Below, piece after piece: positions 8,512 through 17,002 of a stretch of DNA of 62,650 nucleotides. Position 1 is the first letter of the stretch. Each line of letters begins with the position of its first letter. Below the pieces are notes generated by a model that worked only from the letters and a program-made list of their open reading frames with translations, was not told where the DNA came from and did no database searches. Both the position numbers and the translations under genes were made by a program. Location: NCBI GenBank assembly GCA_945875635.1, contig CAMCLD010000003.1:1-62650 (forward strand). The letters are read 5' to 3'. This stretch comes from an uncultured Prevotella sp. Lineage in GTDB: Bacteria > Bacteroidota > Bacteroidia > Bacteroidales > Bacteroidaceae.

Positions 8512-10310
8512 CATTGGACGAAGCAACAAAACCAACTACACTGGAAAGGGTCATAAAATGGAGGGAGGCTCATGTCAATGACAGGCAGTTCACTCTTGTT
8601 CTCGCCTTCTTTGTAGGCTTTTTTGCCGCCGTGTCTGCCGCAATGCTTCACTTCATGATTCATGAGATACAGGTTTTGCTCAGAGCGGGATTTCGAGCAG
8701 AAAGCTTTAACTGGCTATACCTTCTTTTTCCTGTAGTAGGTGTATTCATTACACATCTCATTATTAAATATATAGTAAGAGACGACATATCTCATGGTAT
8801 AACAAGGGTGCTCTACGCCATTGCGACCAAGAGGTCAAAACTGAAACGCCACAACACTTGGAGTTCCGTGGTAGCCTCAGCCGTAACAATTGGCTTTGGA
8901 GGCTCCGTTGGTGCGGAGGCTCCAATTGTCCTTACTGGTTCTGCTATTGGAAGTAATCTGGGACAGCTGTTTAAACTGGACAGCAAGACATTGATGCTGC
9001 TTGTCGGATGTGGAGCATCAGCTGCCATAGCAGGCATATTCAAAGCCCCAATTGCGGGTCTTGTCTTCACGCTTGAGGTTCTTATGGTTGATCTTACAAT
9101 GGGTTCCCTTCTGCCCATTCTGATATCAAGTGTCACAGCCACATGCTTCTCGTACCTATTTGCTGGAAGTTCACCTCTCTTCGATTATCACATGGATGAA
9201 GCATGGGAGTTGGTCAGAGTTCCTCCCACCATATTGCTTGGCATTGGATGTGGTTTCATATCTTTGTATTTCATGAGGCTCATGACATGGTGTGAGAACG
9301 GTTTCTCCAAACTGTCGTCACATCCATATCTGAAAATCCTGTTTGGAGGTATGATGCTTAGCACTCTGATATTCTTTTTCCCTGCACTATATGGAGAAGG
9401 CTATGACAGTCTGAGAATATTCATTGACGGTAATGGTCCTGAGGATTGGAATAAATTGCTAAGTCAGTCATTGTTTGCAGGTCATGGTGAATTTCTGGTA
9501 TTGTATGTAGGCATGGTAATTCTCACCAAGGTGTTCGCTACGTCAGCCACAAATGGCAGTGGTGGTTGTGGAGGTACATTTGCTCCTTCTCTCTTCATAG
9601 GTGGATTCATGGGATTCTTCTTTGCAAGAGTATGGAACATCAATTCCTTAGGAGTGGTAGTACCGGAAAAGAACTTCACACTTCTCGGTATGGCTGGTGT
9701 CATGGCTGGTGTCATGCATGCCCCTCTGACAGGAATATTCCTTATTGCAGAACTTACTGGAGGATATGCACTGTTCCTTCCACTCATGATAGTAAGCGTT
9801 TGCGCCTATCTTACAATTTCCATCTTCGAGCCACATAGCATTTATGCCATGCGACTGGCAAGACAGGGGAAACTTCTGACACATCACACCGATCGTTCTG
9901 TTCTTACACTTATGAACATGGACAGTGTAATTGAGAAAGACTATACTGCAGTAAGTCCTGACCTTGAGCTTGGAAAGCTTGTACATGTCATTAGCAGAAG
10001 TCTTAAGGAATACACACCTGTATGCGACGATGCAGGTTGCCTTCTTGGCGAGATAGACATCACTCGTCTGCGGCATGTAATATTCCGTACAGAGCTATAC
10101 AGAAAGTTTACCGTCAGACAGATAATGACCGAGCCAATGGCATTGCTTGGTGTCAATGACCCCATGGAGGATATAATGCAAGTGTTTGAACGAACAGGAG
10201 CAAGGACTCTGCCAGTAACAGATATAGATGGAGTGTTGGTTGGATATATAAGCAGGACAAGGCTTTACAGTGTATATAGGCAACTTGTAGCTGATTTGTC
10301 GGAAGATTAG
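8508..10310 (+). CDS. CLC-family chloride channel or transporter with C-terminal CBS domains
   Basis: A 600-residue integral membrane protein with a CLC core of about 430 residues and a cytoplasmic CBS pair (about 455-600). The gating glutamate is kept: Glu137 in GFGGSVGAEAPI. GGCGGTFAPSLFIGG supplies the later chloride-binding motif. Two positions deviate from the E. coli exchanger ClcA. The usual GSGIP reads SHGIT (95-99), and the position of the inner proton glutamate (E. coli Glu203) is Val191 (FTLEVL), as in animal CLC channels. Chloride channel versus H+/Cl- exchange, and ion selectivity, therefore cannot be assigned. Coupled to tsaC by a four-base overlap. Confidence 0.9.
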   Translation: MTLDEATKPTTLERVIKWREAHVNDRQFTLVLAFFVGFFAAVSAAMLHFMIHEIQVLLRAGFRAESFNWLYLLFPVVGVFITHLIIKYIVRDDISHGITRVLYAIATKRSKLKRHNTWSSVVASAVTIGFGGSVGAEAPIVLTGSAIGSNLGQLFKLDSKTLMLLVGCGASAAIAGIFKAPIAGLVFTLEVLMVDLTMGSLLPILISSVTATCFSYLFAGSSPLFDYHMDEAWELVRVPPTILLGIGCGFISLYFMRLMTWCENGFSKLSSHPYLKILFGGMMLSTLIFFFPALYGEGYDSLRIFIDGNGPEDWNKLLSQSLFAGHGEFLVLYVGMVILTKVFATSATNGSGGCGGTFAPSLFIGGFMGFFFARVWNINSLGVVVPEKNFTLLGMAGVMAGVMHAPLTGIFLIAELTGGYALFLPLMIVSVCAYLTISIFEPHSIYAMRLARQGKLLTHHTDRSVLTLMNMDSVIEKDYTAVSPDLELGKLVHVISRSLKEYTPVCDDAGCLLGEIDITRLRHVIFRTELYRKFTVRQIMTEPMALLGVNDPMEDIMQVFERTGARTLPVTDIDGVLVGYISRTRLYSVYRQLVADLSED

Positions 10311-10386
10311 GTTTCCATCCTTGACTGTCATATTCATCTCATTTATCATCCTCTGGCATCGTAACTTACAATTGAATATAATTAAC

Positions 10387-10530
10387 TCAAGTTTCGCATG
10401 TCTTCGACATACTTGCAGTTAACGAGTTGCAACTCTTCATGCTTGAGCTTGTCAATGAGCAATACAACTAATAACTTGTTGACTTGTCAACTTGTTAACT
10501 TTGAGCAAGTTCGCAACTTGCGAAACTTGA
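10387..10530. repeat. Dispersed intergenic repeat, long copy
   Basis: Bounded by inverted termini TCAAGTTTCGCA (10387-10398) and TGCGAAACTTGA (10519-10530). It contains ATGTCTTCGACAT, a perfect small hairpin, and the ACTTGTTGACTTGTCAACTTG words also found at 1-190. The rest of the 239-base gap between the CLC gene and fmt holds no gene. Confidence 0.8.
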
Positions 10531-10549
10531 ATGATAACAATATACAAAC

Positions 10550-11518
10550 ATGGAAAAGAACAGTCTAAAAATAGTGTTCATGGGAACACCTGAATTTGCA
10601 GTTGGCACACTGTCATCTCTTGTTGAAAACGACTATAATGTGGTAGGTGTTGTGACACAACCAGACAAACCTGTTGGAAGACACCATGAGAAATTACAGC
10701 CACCAGCTGTTAAAGTATATGCTCAAGAGCATGGAATAAGGGTCCTTCAGCCAGAAAAGCTAAAGGATGAGACGTTCATTTCTGAATTGAAATCATTCGA
10801 TGCAGACATCTTTGTCGTCGTAGCCTTCAGAATGCTGCCAAAACTTGTCTGGGACATGCCACGGTATGGCACATTCAACGTACATGCCGCCCTGTTACCA
10901 CAATATAGAGGAGCTGCCCCTATAAACTGGGCAATTATCAATGGTGAAAAGACAACAGGTGTCACAACGTTCTTTCTTGATGAAAACATCGATACCGGCA
11001 GGATAATATTGAGAAAAGAATTTGACATTCCTGAGGATGCTGACGTGGAATATGTTTATGACGGGCTTATGGAGCTTGGAGCAAAGGCTGCAATTGAAAC
11101 CCTTGAACTTATTAAAGACAACAACGGAAGAATAGATTGCAAGGAACAGGACACATTCACAACGGATGGTGTGTCCTTAAAGACTGCCCCTAAGATTTTC
11201 AAGGATACATGTAGGATAGACTGGAATCAATCAGCATTAAGCATCCATAACTTTGTAAGGGGATTGAGTCCTATACCAGGAGCATGGACAAACATGGGAA
11301 GCAATGGAGTTCTAAAGATTTACAAGACAAGGAAAACAGGCATAAAAGCTTCTGGTAAGCCAGGAACCACTGTGATGGACAAACATCATATATACGTTAA
11401 CTGCACAGATGAACAACTGGAAATTCTGACACTTCAGCCAAGTGGAAAGAAAAGGATGGACGGCGCTTCTTTCATCAACGGTATAAGGAATAACGACGCC
11501 GAACTATATATGCAATAA
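10550..11518 (+). CDS. fmt: Methionyl-tRNA formyltransferase
   Basis: Transfers the formyl group from 10-formyltetrahydrofolate to initiator Met-tRNA. The N-terminal Rossmann-like domain begins KIVFMGTPEFAVGTLSSL. The catalytic residues are Asn110 and His112 in NVHAALLPQYRGAAPI and Asp148 in DENIDTGR. A C-terminal OB-like domain follows (about 210-322, RGLSPIPGAW). 322 aa is normal. Its last 44 bases overlap the end of comEC on the other strand. Confidence 0.97.
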   Translation: MEKNSLKIVFMGTPEFAVGTLSSLVENDYNVVGVVTQPDKPVGRHHEKLQPPAVKVYAQEHGIRVLQPEKLKDETFISELKSFDADIFVVVAFRMLPKLVWDMPRYGTFNVHAALLPQYRGAAPINWAIINGEKTTGVTTFFLDENIDTGRIILRKEFDIPEDADVEYVYDGLMELGAKAAIETLELIKDNNGRIDCKEQDTFTTDGVSLKTAPKIFKDTCRIDWNQSALSIHNFVRGLSPIPGAWTNMGSNGVLKIYKTRKTGIKASGKPGTTVMDKHHIYVNCTDEQLEILTLQPSGKKRMDGASFINGIRNNDAELYMQ

Positions 11519-13004
11519 CGACAAGAGAAATTATTAAAACATACATAGCGAAAAGGGTTATGATACCCATATCAATCACCTTTACATGACTTATCGACAG
11601 TGAGGATAAAAATTCCACAATGTCATTTTGGGTCTTTGCAAGTATAGCCACCACTTTCACGACTACAGACTGCAACATGGGAATTGGAATCAGCAATATC
11701 ATCACCATATATAATAAGATGGTGGCAATGGGCAAGACAAGTATATTGGCAATTGGAGAAATCGGAGAAAAAATTCCAAAGTAATATGCTACAAGTGGTG
11801 AGGTTCCTATCATTACAGACAATGTAACACAGACAGTTCCTTTCAACCATCGCCACAACAAATTAAGGATATTTCCTGAAAGATATTTCATGCCATGTAT
11901 GAGTGGCATTATTACATATATAGAAAGCATTGCCAAAAACGATAGCTGAAAACCAACATCATTAAGTGCATGTGGCGAGAAAGAGAGAATCACAATGGCT
12001 GCAAGAGCAAGAATGTTCACAGATAGATGGTTGCGACTCAAGACAAATGCAAGACTGCAAAAGGTGAGCATAGTTGCTGCTCTTACTACAGAATACGGCA
12101 TTCCGACAAGAATTACATATACCCATATAGCTATTATAACAGAAGCCTGAGTGAGTATTTTTCTACGAAAAGGATATACAAGAAACAACAGCATACCATA
12201 AATAATGCTGAGATGGAGACCGGAAAGGGCAAGTAAATGGGACATTCCAGAATTGGAATAGTCATCACGAAGGTCTCTGTCAACATACGACTTGTCGCCA
12301 AACGCCATTGCAGACACAATGGACAACTCACTGCCAGTAAGTCCTAAGCATCGTATATTGTCAAGTATTGTACGACGTAGGCGTACGGAAAAAAGGCGCA
12401 ATTTGTCTAATATGGAGACATGGCTTACGTCTATCATGCACCTTCTCCAACAGTCATTGGCGATAAACGTTCGAGCCTTATATCCATTTGTGCGAAGCCA
12501 TGTTTGATAGTTGAATTTTGAAACTCCATCACCCACATTATCGTCAATACTTCGTGGCACTGACCACACTTCTATTCCATCACCTATTTTCAACTCAGAA
12601 ATCTTACCATTTCCAACAGCCATAATGTTGGACTTAACCTTGTAAGTATTATTGCTGTCAACAACAAGGAGGTCGGTCTGAAATGTACGTTTACCCATAA
12701 TGGGAGTCGTCAACACGACTGCCTTGAACAATGTAGGCTTATCGAAACAAATGCCAGAAGATTCCTTGCTTGCATTTACTGTCATATAGCATCCGTAAAG
12801 GAAGAAACACACATAAATGGCTATACTTTGAACAAGCCAGGAACGTGGCTTTAAGACGGCAACAAAAATTAACAATGCCATAATAGCCAGTATATAAATC
12901 TGACTGTTATGGCACTGAAGATAATTACCTGCAATGATACCCATAATCATCATGAACGCAATCTTCACTATGGGATATAGTTGCGGATTAAAGTATGAAG
13001 CCAT
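11475..13004 (-). CDS. comEC: ComEC/Rec2-family DNA uptake channel, short form
   Basis: A 509-residue polytopic membrane protein that would carry single-stranded DNA across the inner membrane during transformation. Two or three N-terminal membrane helices are followed by an OB-like periplasmic domain (about 90-180, DUF4131 type). The competence domain carries DDYSNSGMSHLLALSGLHLS and LNDVGFQLSFLAMLSIY. The protein ends after the last helices in RRRYSLYR, so the C-terminal metallo-beta-lactamase-like domain of longer ComEC proteins is absent. The gene starts 15 bases after pdxT. Activity in transformation is inferred from family only. Confidence 0.9.
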   Translation of the reverse strand: MASYFNPQLYPIVKIAFMMIMGIIAGNYLQCHNSQIYILAIMALLIFVAVLKPRSWLVQSIAIYVCFFLYGCYMTVNASKESSGICFDKPTLFKAVVLTTPIMGKRTFQTDLLVVDSNNTYKVKSNIMAVGNGKISELKIGDGIEVWSVPRSIDDNVGDGVSKFNYQTWLRTNGYKARTFIANDCWRRCMIDVSHVSILDKLRLFSVRLRRTILDNIRCLGLTGSELSIVSAMAFGDKSYVDRDLRDDYSNSGMSHLLALSGLHLSIIYGMLLFLVYPFRRKILTQASVIIAIWVYVILVGMPYSVVRAATMLTFCSLAFVLSRNHLSVNILALAAIVILSFSPHALNDVGFQLSFLAMLSIYVIMPLIHGMKYLSGNILNLLWRWLKGTVCVTLSVMIGTSPLVAYYFGIFSPISPIANILVLPIATILLYMVMILLIPIPMLQSVVVKVVAILAKTQNDIVEFLSSLSISHVKVIDMGIITLFAMYVLIISLVVIAYIVRRRYSLYR

Positions 13005-13019
13005 CAGCCCTCGTATAAA

Positions 13020-13610
13020 TCATTTCTTGTTAACCCATTCCCTTACGATGGACATAAAATACTCATGAATACGTGTGTCATCATTAAGTTCCGGATGAAA
13101 AGCAGTGACAATTTGGTTTCCCTGTCTTGCAGCCACGATATTTCCATCTACAATTGCAAGAGGTTTACAATCAAGCGATGTGACACATTTTATATATGGT
13201 GCTCTGATAAACGTCATAGGAATGTTGTCACCTACGCCATCAACAACATCTTCACAATAGAAACTTCCAAGCTGACGGCCATAGGCGTTTCGGCATACAG
13301 AAATATCCATAGTGGAAATACGTTCGATTTCTTCTTCACCAACAACACTCTTGGCAAGAAGTATAAGACCTGCACATGTTCCAAAAACAGGAAGTCCTGA
13401 CAAAATAGCCTCTCTGACAGGATTATATAGGTTCAGTTCATGGAGAAGTTTTATCTGTGTAGTACTCTCGCCACCAGGAATGACAAGAGCATCCTTAGTT
13501 TGATACCAGTCTGAAAGTTGCCTTACCTCAAAAGTCTCGGCTCCAAGACGCTGAAGCATTTTTTCATGCTCAATAAAAGCACCTTGCAATGCCAATACAG
13601 CTATTCTCAT
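13020..13610 (-). CDS. pdxT: Pyridoxal 5'-phosphate synthase glutaminase subunit PdxT
   Basis: Class I glutaminase that feeds ammonia to PdxS for deoxyxylulose 5-phosphate-independent vitamin B6 synthesis. The start is placed at the Met of MRIAVLALQGAFIEH; the frame is open 18 bases further but the extension adds only MFNILY. The nucleophile is Cys79 (FGTCAGLILLA), and His172 and Glu174 (FHPEL) complete the triad. PGGEST is the usual oxyanion region. 196 aa is typical. It follows pdxS on the same strand after 114 bases. Confidence 0.95.
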   Translation of the reverse strand: MRIAVLALQGAFIEHEKMLQRLGAETFEVRQLSDWYQTKDALVIPGGESTTQIKLLHELNLYNPVREAILSGLPVFGTCAGLILLAKSVVGEEEIERISTMDISVCRNAYGRQLGSFYCEDVVDGVGDNIPMTFIRAPYIKCVTSLDCKPLAIVDGNIVAARQGNQIVTAFHPELNDDTRIHEYFMSIVREWVNKK

Positions 13611-13724
13611 ATATAATATATTAAACATTATCAGAGAATCCCAATGAAAAATACATCAGGATTCTCTGAATGAATCATCATACAATAATTTCAAATTTGT
13701 CTTTCCCGAATATAGCAGTAATGG

Positions 13725-14600
13725 TTACTTGCCACGCTCTGCCATGAGAAGTTCTATCTCCTGTTCGTTGATTCCAACCATTGCCTCGCCAAGGTCTTCA
13801 GAAAGTTCCGCAAGCATCTTGGCATCTTGGTAGTTGGTAACAGCCTTGACAATGGCTGCTGCTCTCTTAGCAGGATTACCACTCTTGAAAATACCAGAGC
13901 CAACAAACACTCCCTCAGCACCAAGTTGCATCATTAGAGCTGCATCTGCTGGTGTAGCAACACCTCCGGCTGCAAAATTAACAACAGGGAGTTTACCATT
14001 GTCGTGAACATACTTGACAAGTTCGTATGGAGCCTGCAACTGTTTTGCTGCTTCAAACAGCTCATCCTCGCTCATACTTACAAGACGACGAATCTCACTC
14101 TGCATCATACGCATATGACGAACAGCCTGTACCACATCACCTGTGCCAGGCTCACCCTTCGTACGTATCATTGTAGCTCCCTCTGCAATACGACGAAGTG
14201 CCTCGCCAAGGTTTTTGGCACCACACACGAAAGGAACGTCAAATTTTGTCTTGTCAATATGGTAGATGTCGTCTGCTGGTGAAAGGACCTCGCTCTCATC
14301 AATATAGTCAATCTCAATAGCCTGAAGAATCTGAGCCTCAGCAAAATGACCGATACGGCATTTTGCCATTACTGGTATTGATACCGCTTCCTGAATACCT
14401 TTAATCATCTTAGGGTCACTCATCCTTGATACGCCGCCAGCTGCGCGTATATCAGCAGGAATACGCTCAAGAGCCATAACTGCACATGCACCGGCAGCCT
14501 CTGCTATGCGTGCCTGTTCAGGAGTCGTAACGTCCATTATCACACCGCCTTTAAGCATTTGTGCAAGATTGCGGTTTAATGTCTGTCTGTTTTCTGTCAT
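13725..14600 (-). CDS. pdxS: Pyridoxal 5'-phosphate synthase lyase subunit PdxS
   Basis: The synthase subunit of the PdxST complex, making PLP from ribose 5-phosphate, glyceraldehyde 3-phosphate and ammonia. It is a (beta/alpha)8 barrel. Asp23 ([11 protein letters not shown]), the Schiff-base Lys80 ([10 protein letters not shown]) and the second lysine, Lys129 ([10 protein letters not shown]), are all present. The phosphate-binding segment [20 protein letters not shown] and [14 protein letters not shown] are clear. 291 aa is normal. pdxS and pdxT are adjacent in the usual order. Confidence 0.98.
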   Translation of the reverse strand: MTENRQTLNRNLAQMLKGGVIMDVTTPEQARIAEAAGACAVMALERIPADIRAAGGVSRMSDPKMIKGIQEAVSIPVMAKCRIGHFAEAQILQAIEIDYIDESEVLSPADDIYHIDKTKFDVPFVCGAKNLGEALRRIAEGATMIRTKGEPGTGDVVQAVRHMRMMQSEIRRLVSMSEDELFEAAKQLQAPYELVKYVHDNGKLPVVNFAAGGVATPADAALMMQLGAEGVFVGSGIFKSGNPAKRAAAIVKAVTNYQDAKMLAELSEDLGEAMVGINEQEIELLMAERGK

Positions 14601-14683
14601 CTTTAATATAAAATTATACTTAAACGAAATTAAAAATAATTGTCTTTGTTATTAATAAAATAATATATATCTATTCATTCACC

Positions 14684-16204
14684 CTAACACACTTTCTCCA
14701 GACGCTTCATCATTGAGAACATAAACAATGCCGAGAGAAGACATAGAACAATAAATACAGTCCATACTGTCCATAATGGTAAAGGACCCCATAAATAACC
14801 TCCAACACTTACAAGGAGATTACCAATTGCAGTGGCAACAAACCACCCTCCCATCATCATTCCCTTATACTTAGGAGGAGCTACCTTTGAAACAAAGGAA
14901 ATTCCCATAGGAGAAAGCAGAAGTTCTGCAAACGTCAATACGAGATACGTTGTTATAAGCCAATTAGGAGATACGATAGAAGCATTCTCTCCAGCTACAG
15001 ACTGTTCATCAGGAGAAAGAAGACCAATTGAGCCAAATGCCATTACTCCAAATCCAACAGCAGCAACCAACATACCGTATGCTATCTTACGTGGTGCTGA
15101 CGGCTCTTTGCCTTTACGTGCCAAGGCACCAAAAATGGCAAGACTCACTGGAGTGAGGGCTACTACATAGAAGGGATTAAACTGCTGGAAGATTGGAGCT
15201 GATATCTCAGTGCTACCGGAAACATTATTGTATTGATAAAAAAGGAATGCTCCACATATTGCCAATACGGCAAGTGCAACCAAATTGCCCTTTCCTGAAC
15301 CACTCTGGAAAAGTGAGAACAAAGCATATACAATAATAATTACCGCAACAAGATTAAACACATCGAAGCACATGCTCTGTAATCCCTCGACACTCTTGAC
15401 TGTAAACTCGTTGGCAAAATATGTCAGGGTGAGTCCGTTCTGGTGAAATGCCATCCAGAAGAATATCACTACAGCAAAGACAAGACATAAAGCCACTATA
15501 CGTGCTTTGGTGTCTGCCGAAGAAAGTTCCTCGGAAATTTCTGACTTGTTACATTCAGCTGAAGTTTTCTTCTCTCCTTCAACATGACGGAAAGTAGAAC
15601 GGGTAACATAATAAATGAGTATTGACAATATAAGCGAAGCACATGCCACAGCAAAAGCGAAATGGTAAGAGTCATTCTCTGACACTCCAAGGTTCTCTTG
15701 TGCCCATGACATAATTTTTACGGCAGCTGTCGGTGCAAACAAAGCTCCGATGTTTATCGCCATGTAGAATACTGAGAAACCAGAATCCCTCTTGTCAGAA
15801 TACCTTGCCTCATTATAGAGGTCACCTACCATTACCTGTAAGTTGCCCTTAAAAAGACCCGTTCCGATGGAAATCATTATGAGTGCAAGAATCATTACGA
15901 CAAGGGCTACAATGTCGCCTCCCAGTGGAACTGAAAGGAGAAGATAGCCGGCAAACATGATCAATATTCCACATGTAACCATCTTGCCAAATCCAAACCT
16001 GTCTGCCATCATTCCACCAAACAGGGGGAAGAAATACACAAGCATTAGAAAACTGCTGTAGATAATACCAGCGGTTCCAGCCGCCAATCCAAAATTCGCT
16101 CTTAAAAAGAGAGCAAAGACAGCAAGCATTGTATAATAGCCGAAACGCTCGCCTGTGTTGGCCAATGCCAACGCAAATAGTCCCTTAGGTTGTCCTTCAA
16201 ACAT
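14684..16204 (-). CDS. POT/PTR-family proton-coupled peptide transporter
   Basis: A 506-residue major facilitator superfamily protein with about 12-14 membrane helices, predicted to import di- and tripeptides. Family signatures are NTGERFGYYTML near the N-terminus, GGMMADRFGFGK, GTGLFKGNLQVMVGDLY and FSVFYMAINIGALFAP. In the ExxER motif the first glutamate is replaced: the sequence reads NTGER, so only the second Glu (residue 18) and Arg19 remain. That may change proton coupling. It lies between the PorT-like gene and pdxS on the same strand, with gaps of 30 and 83 bases. Confidence 0.9.
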   Translation of the reverse strand: MFEGQPKGLFALALANTGERFGYYTMLAVFALFLRANFGLAAGTAGIIYSSFLMLVYFFPLFGGMMADRFGFGKMVTCGILIMFAGYLLLSVPLGGDIVALVVMILALIMISIGTGLFKGNLQVMVGDLYNEARYSDKRDSGFSVFYMAINIGALFAPTAAVKIMSWAQENLGVSENDSYHFAFAVACASLILSILIYYVTRSTFRHVEGEKKTSAECNKSEISEELSSADTKARIVALCLVFAVVIFFWMAFHQNGLTLTYFANEFTVKSVEGLQSMCFDVFNLVAVIIIVYALFSLFQSGSGKGNLVALAVLAICGAFLFYQYNNVSGSTEISAPIFQQFNPFYVVALTPVSLAIFGALARKGKEPSAPRKIAYGMLVAAVGFGVMAFGSIGLLSPDEQSVAGENASIVSPNWLITTYLVLTFAELLLSPMGISFVSKVAPPKYKGMMMGGWFVATAIGNLLVSVGGYLWGPLPLWTVWTVFIVLCLLSALFMFSMMKRLEKVC

Positions 16205-16234
16205 AGTAATTTATTATTATTGTTATTGTATTCA

Positions 16235-16987
16235 TTATTTACTATTCTTTGTCTTTGTTACGTCAAACATCCATGCTGCCTTTATCACAATATTATTAAA
16301 GTTTGACTTCCCGAAAAAATCACGTTTGGAATTACCGTAGATGTCACCAAGACCATAATAATAGCGTGCTTCTAAAAGGAAATGCCCAAGACGAGATTTG
16401 CTGTATTCAAGTCCCAGACCTGCCGCAATACCATAATCAAATTTATTCTCAATAGGCATAGTCTCCTGAGCGACAATAGTATTCGCCCTGCCATCCTCAC
16501 CAAGGTTTGGAGTATCGTAATTCTTTTCTGCTGAATCACTTAGATATATGCCAACTTGCGGACCTGCCTGAACGAAGAAATTTATGCCATCCTGTTCTTT
16601 TCCCCATGCAAGATGCGCTAACAGAGGAATCTGTATATAATTGATATTTCTCGTAAAGCTCTCATTCTTGCCATTGGCGTTGACAACAGGCGAACCGTCA
16701 ATTTTTGAAATATCCTGCTTCCAGCCTATAGAGGCATAGTTCACCTCTGCATAGACAGAGCATATCGTATTGAAATATTTCTCACATGTGTATCTCAAAG
16801 CTACTCCTCCTATAACGCCTCCGTGATAAGACTGTGACACCGTAGGGTCAAAGCCAACATCAGAAAGTACATAGCCTGCACTTGCACCTATTGAAAAGAC
16901 ATTGCGGTATTCTCCTATCTGAGCGAACGCCCCCTCTATCCACACGAAAGACAATGCAAGAAGAAATAATAGTTTTCTAATCATCAC
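16235..16987 (-). CDS. PorT-family outer membrane beta-barrel protein
   Basis: A 250-residue protein with a signal peptide (LLFLLALSFVWIEGAFA) and alternating beta-strand pattern throughout, for example FSIGASAGYVLSDVGF, GGVALRYTCEKYF, SVYAEVNYASIGW, YIQIPLLAHLAWG and FFVQAGPQVGIYLS. These phrases match the outer membrane beta-barrel domain of the PorT family. PorT itself is a T9SS protein, but many paralogues have unknown roles, so a secretion function is not claimed. It starts 15 bases after the LysM fusion gene and is probably co-transcribed with it. Confidence 0.8.
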   Translation of the reverse strand: MMIRKLLFLLALSFVWIEGAFAQIGEYRNVFSIGASAGYVLSDVGFDPTVSQSYHGGVIGGVALRYTCEKYFNTICSVYAEVNYASIGWKQDISKIDGSPVVNANGKNESFTRNINYIQIPLLAHLAWGKEQDGINFFVQAGPQVGIYLSDSAEKNYDTPNLGEDGRANTIVAQETMPIENKFDYGIAAGLGLEYSKSRLGHFLLEARYYYGLGDIYGNSKRDFFGKSNFNNIVIKAAWMFDVTKTKNSK

Positions 16988-17002
16988 TTATCCTCTCTTT
17001 TT

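Noticed and set aside
13725..16204. PdxST and the peptide transporter as a specialised vitamin-peptide uptake system
   Set aside because: Shared strand and modest gaps are the only link; no regulatory element ties them together.
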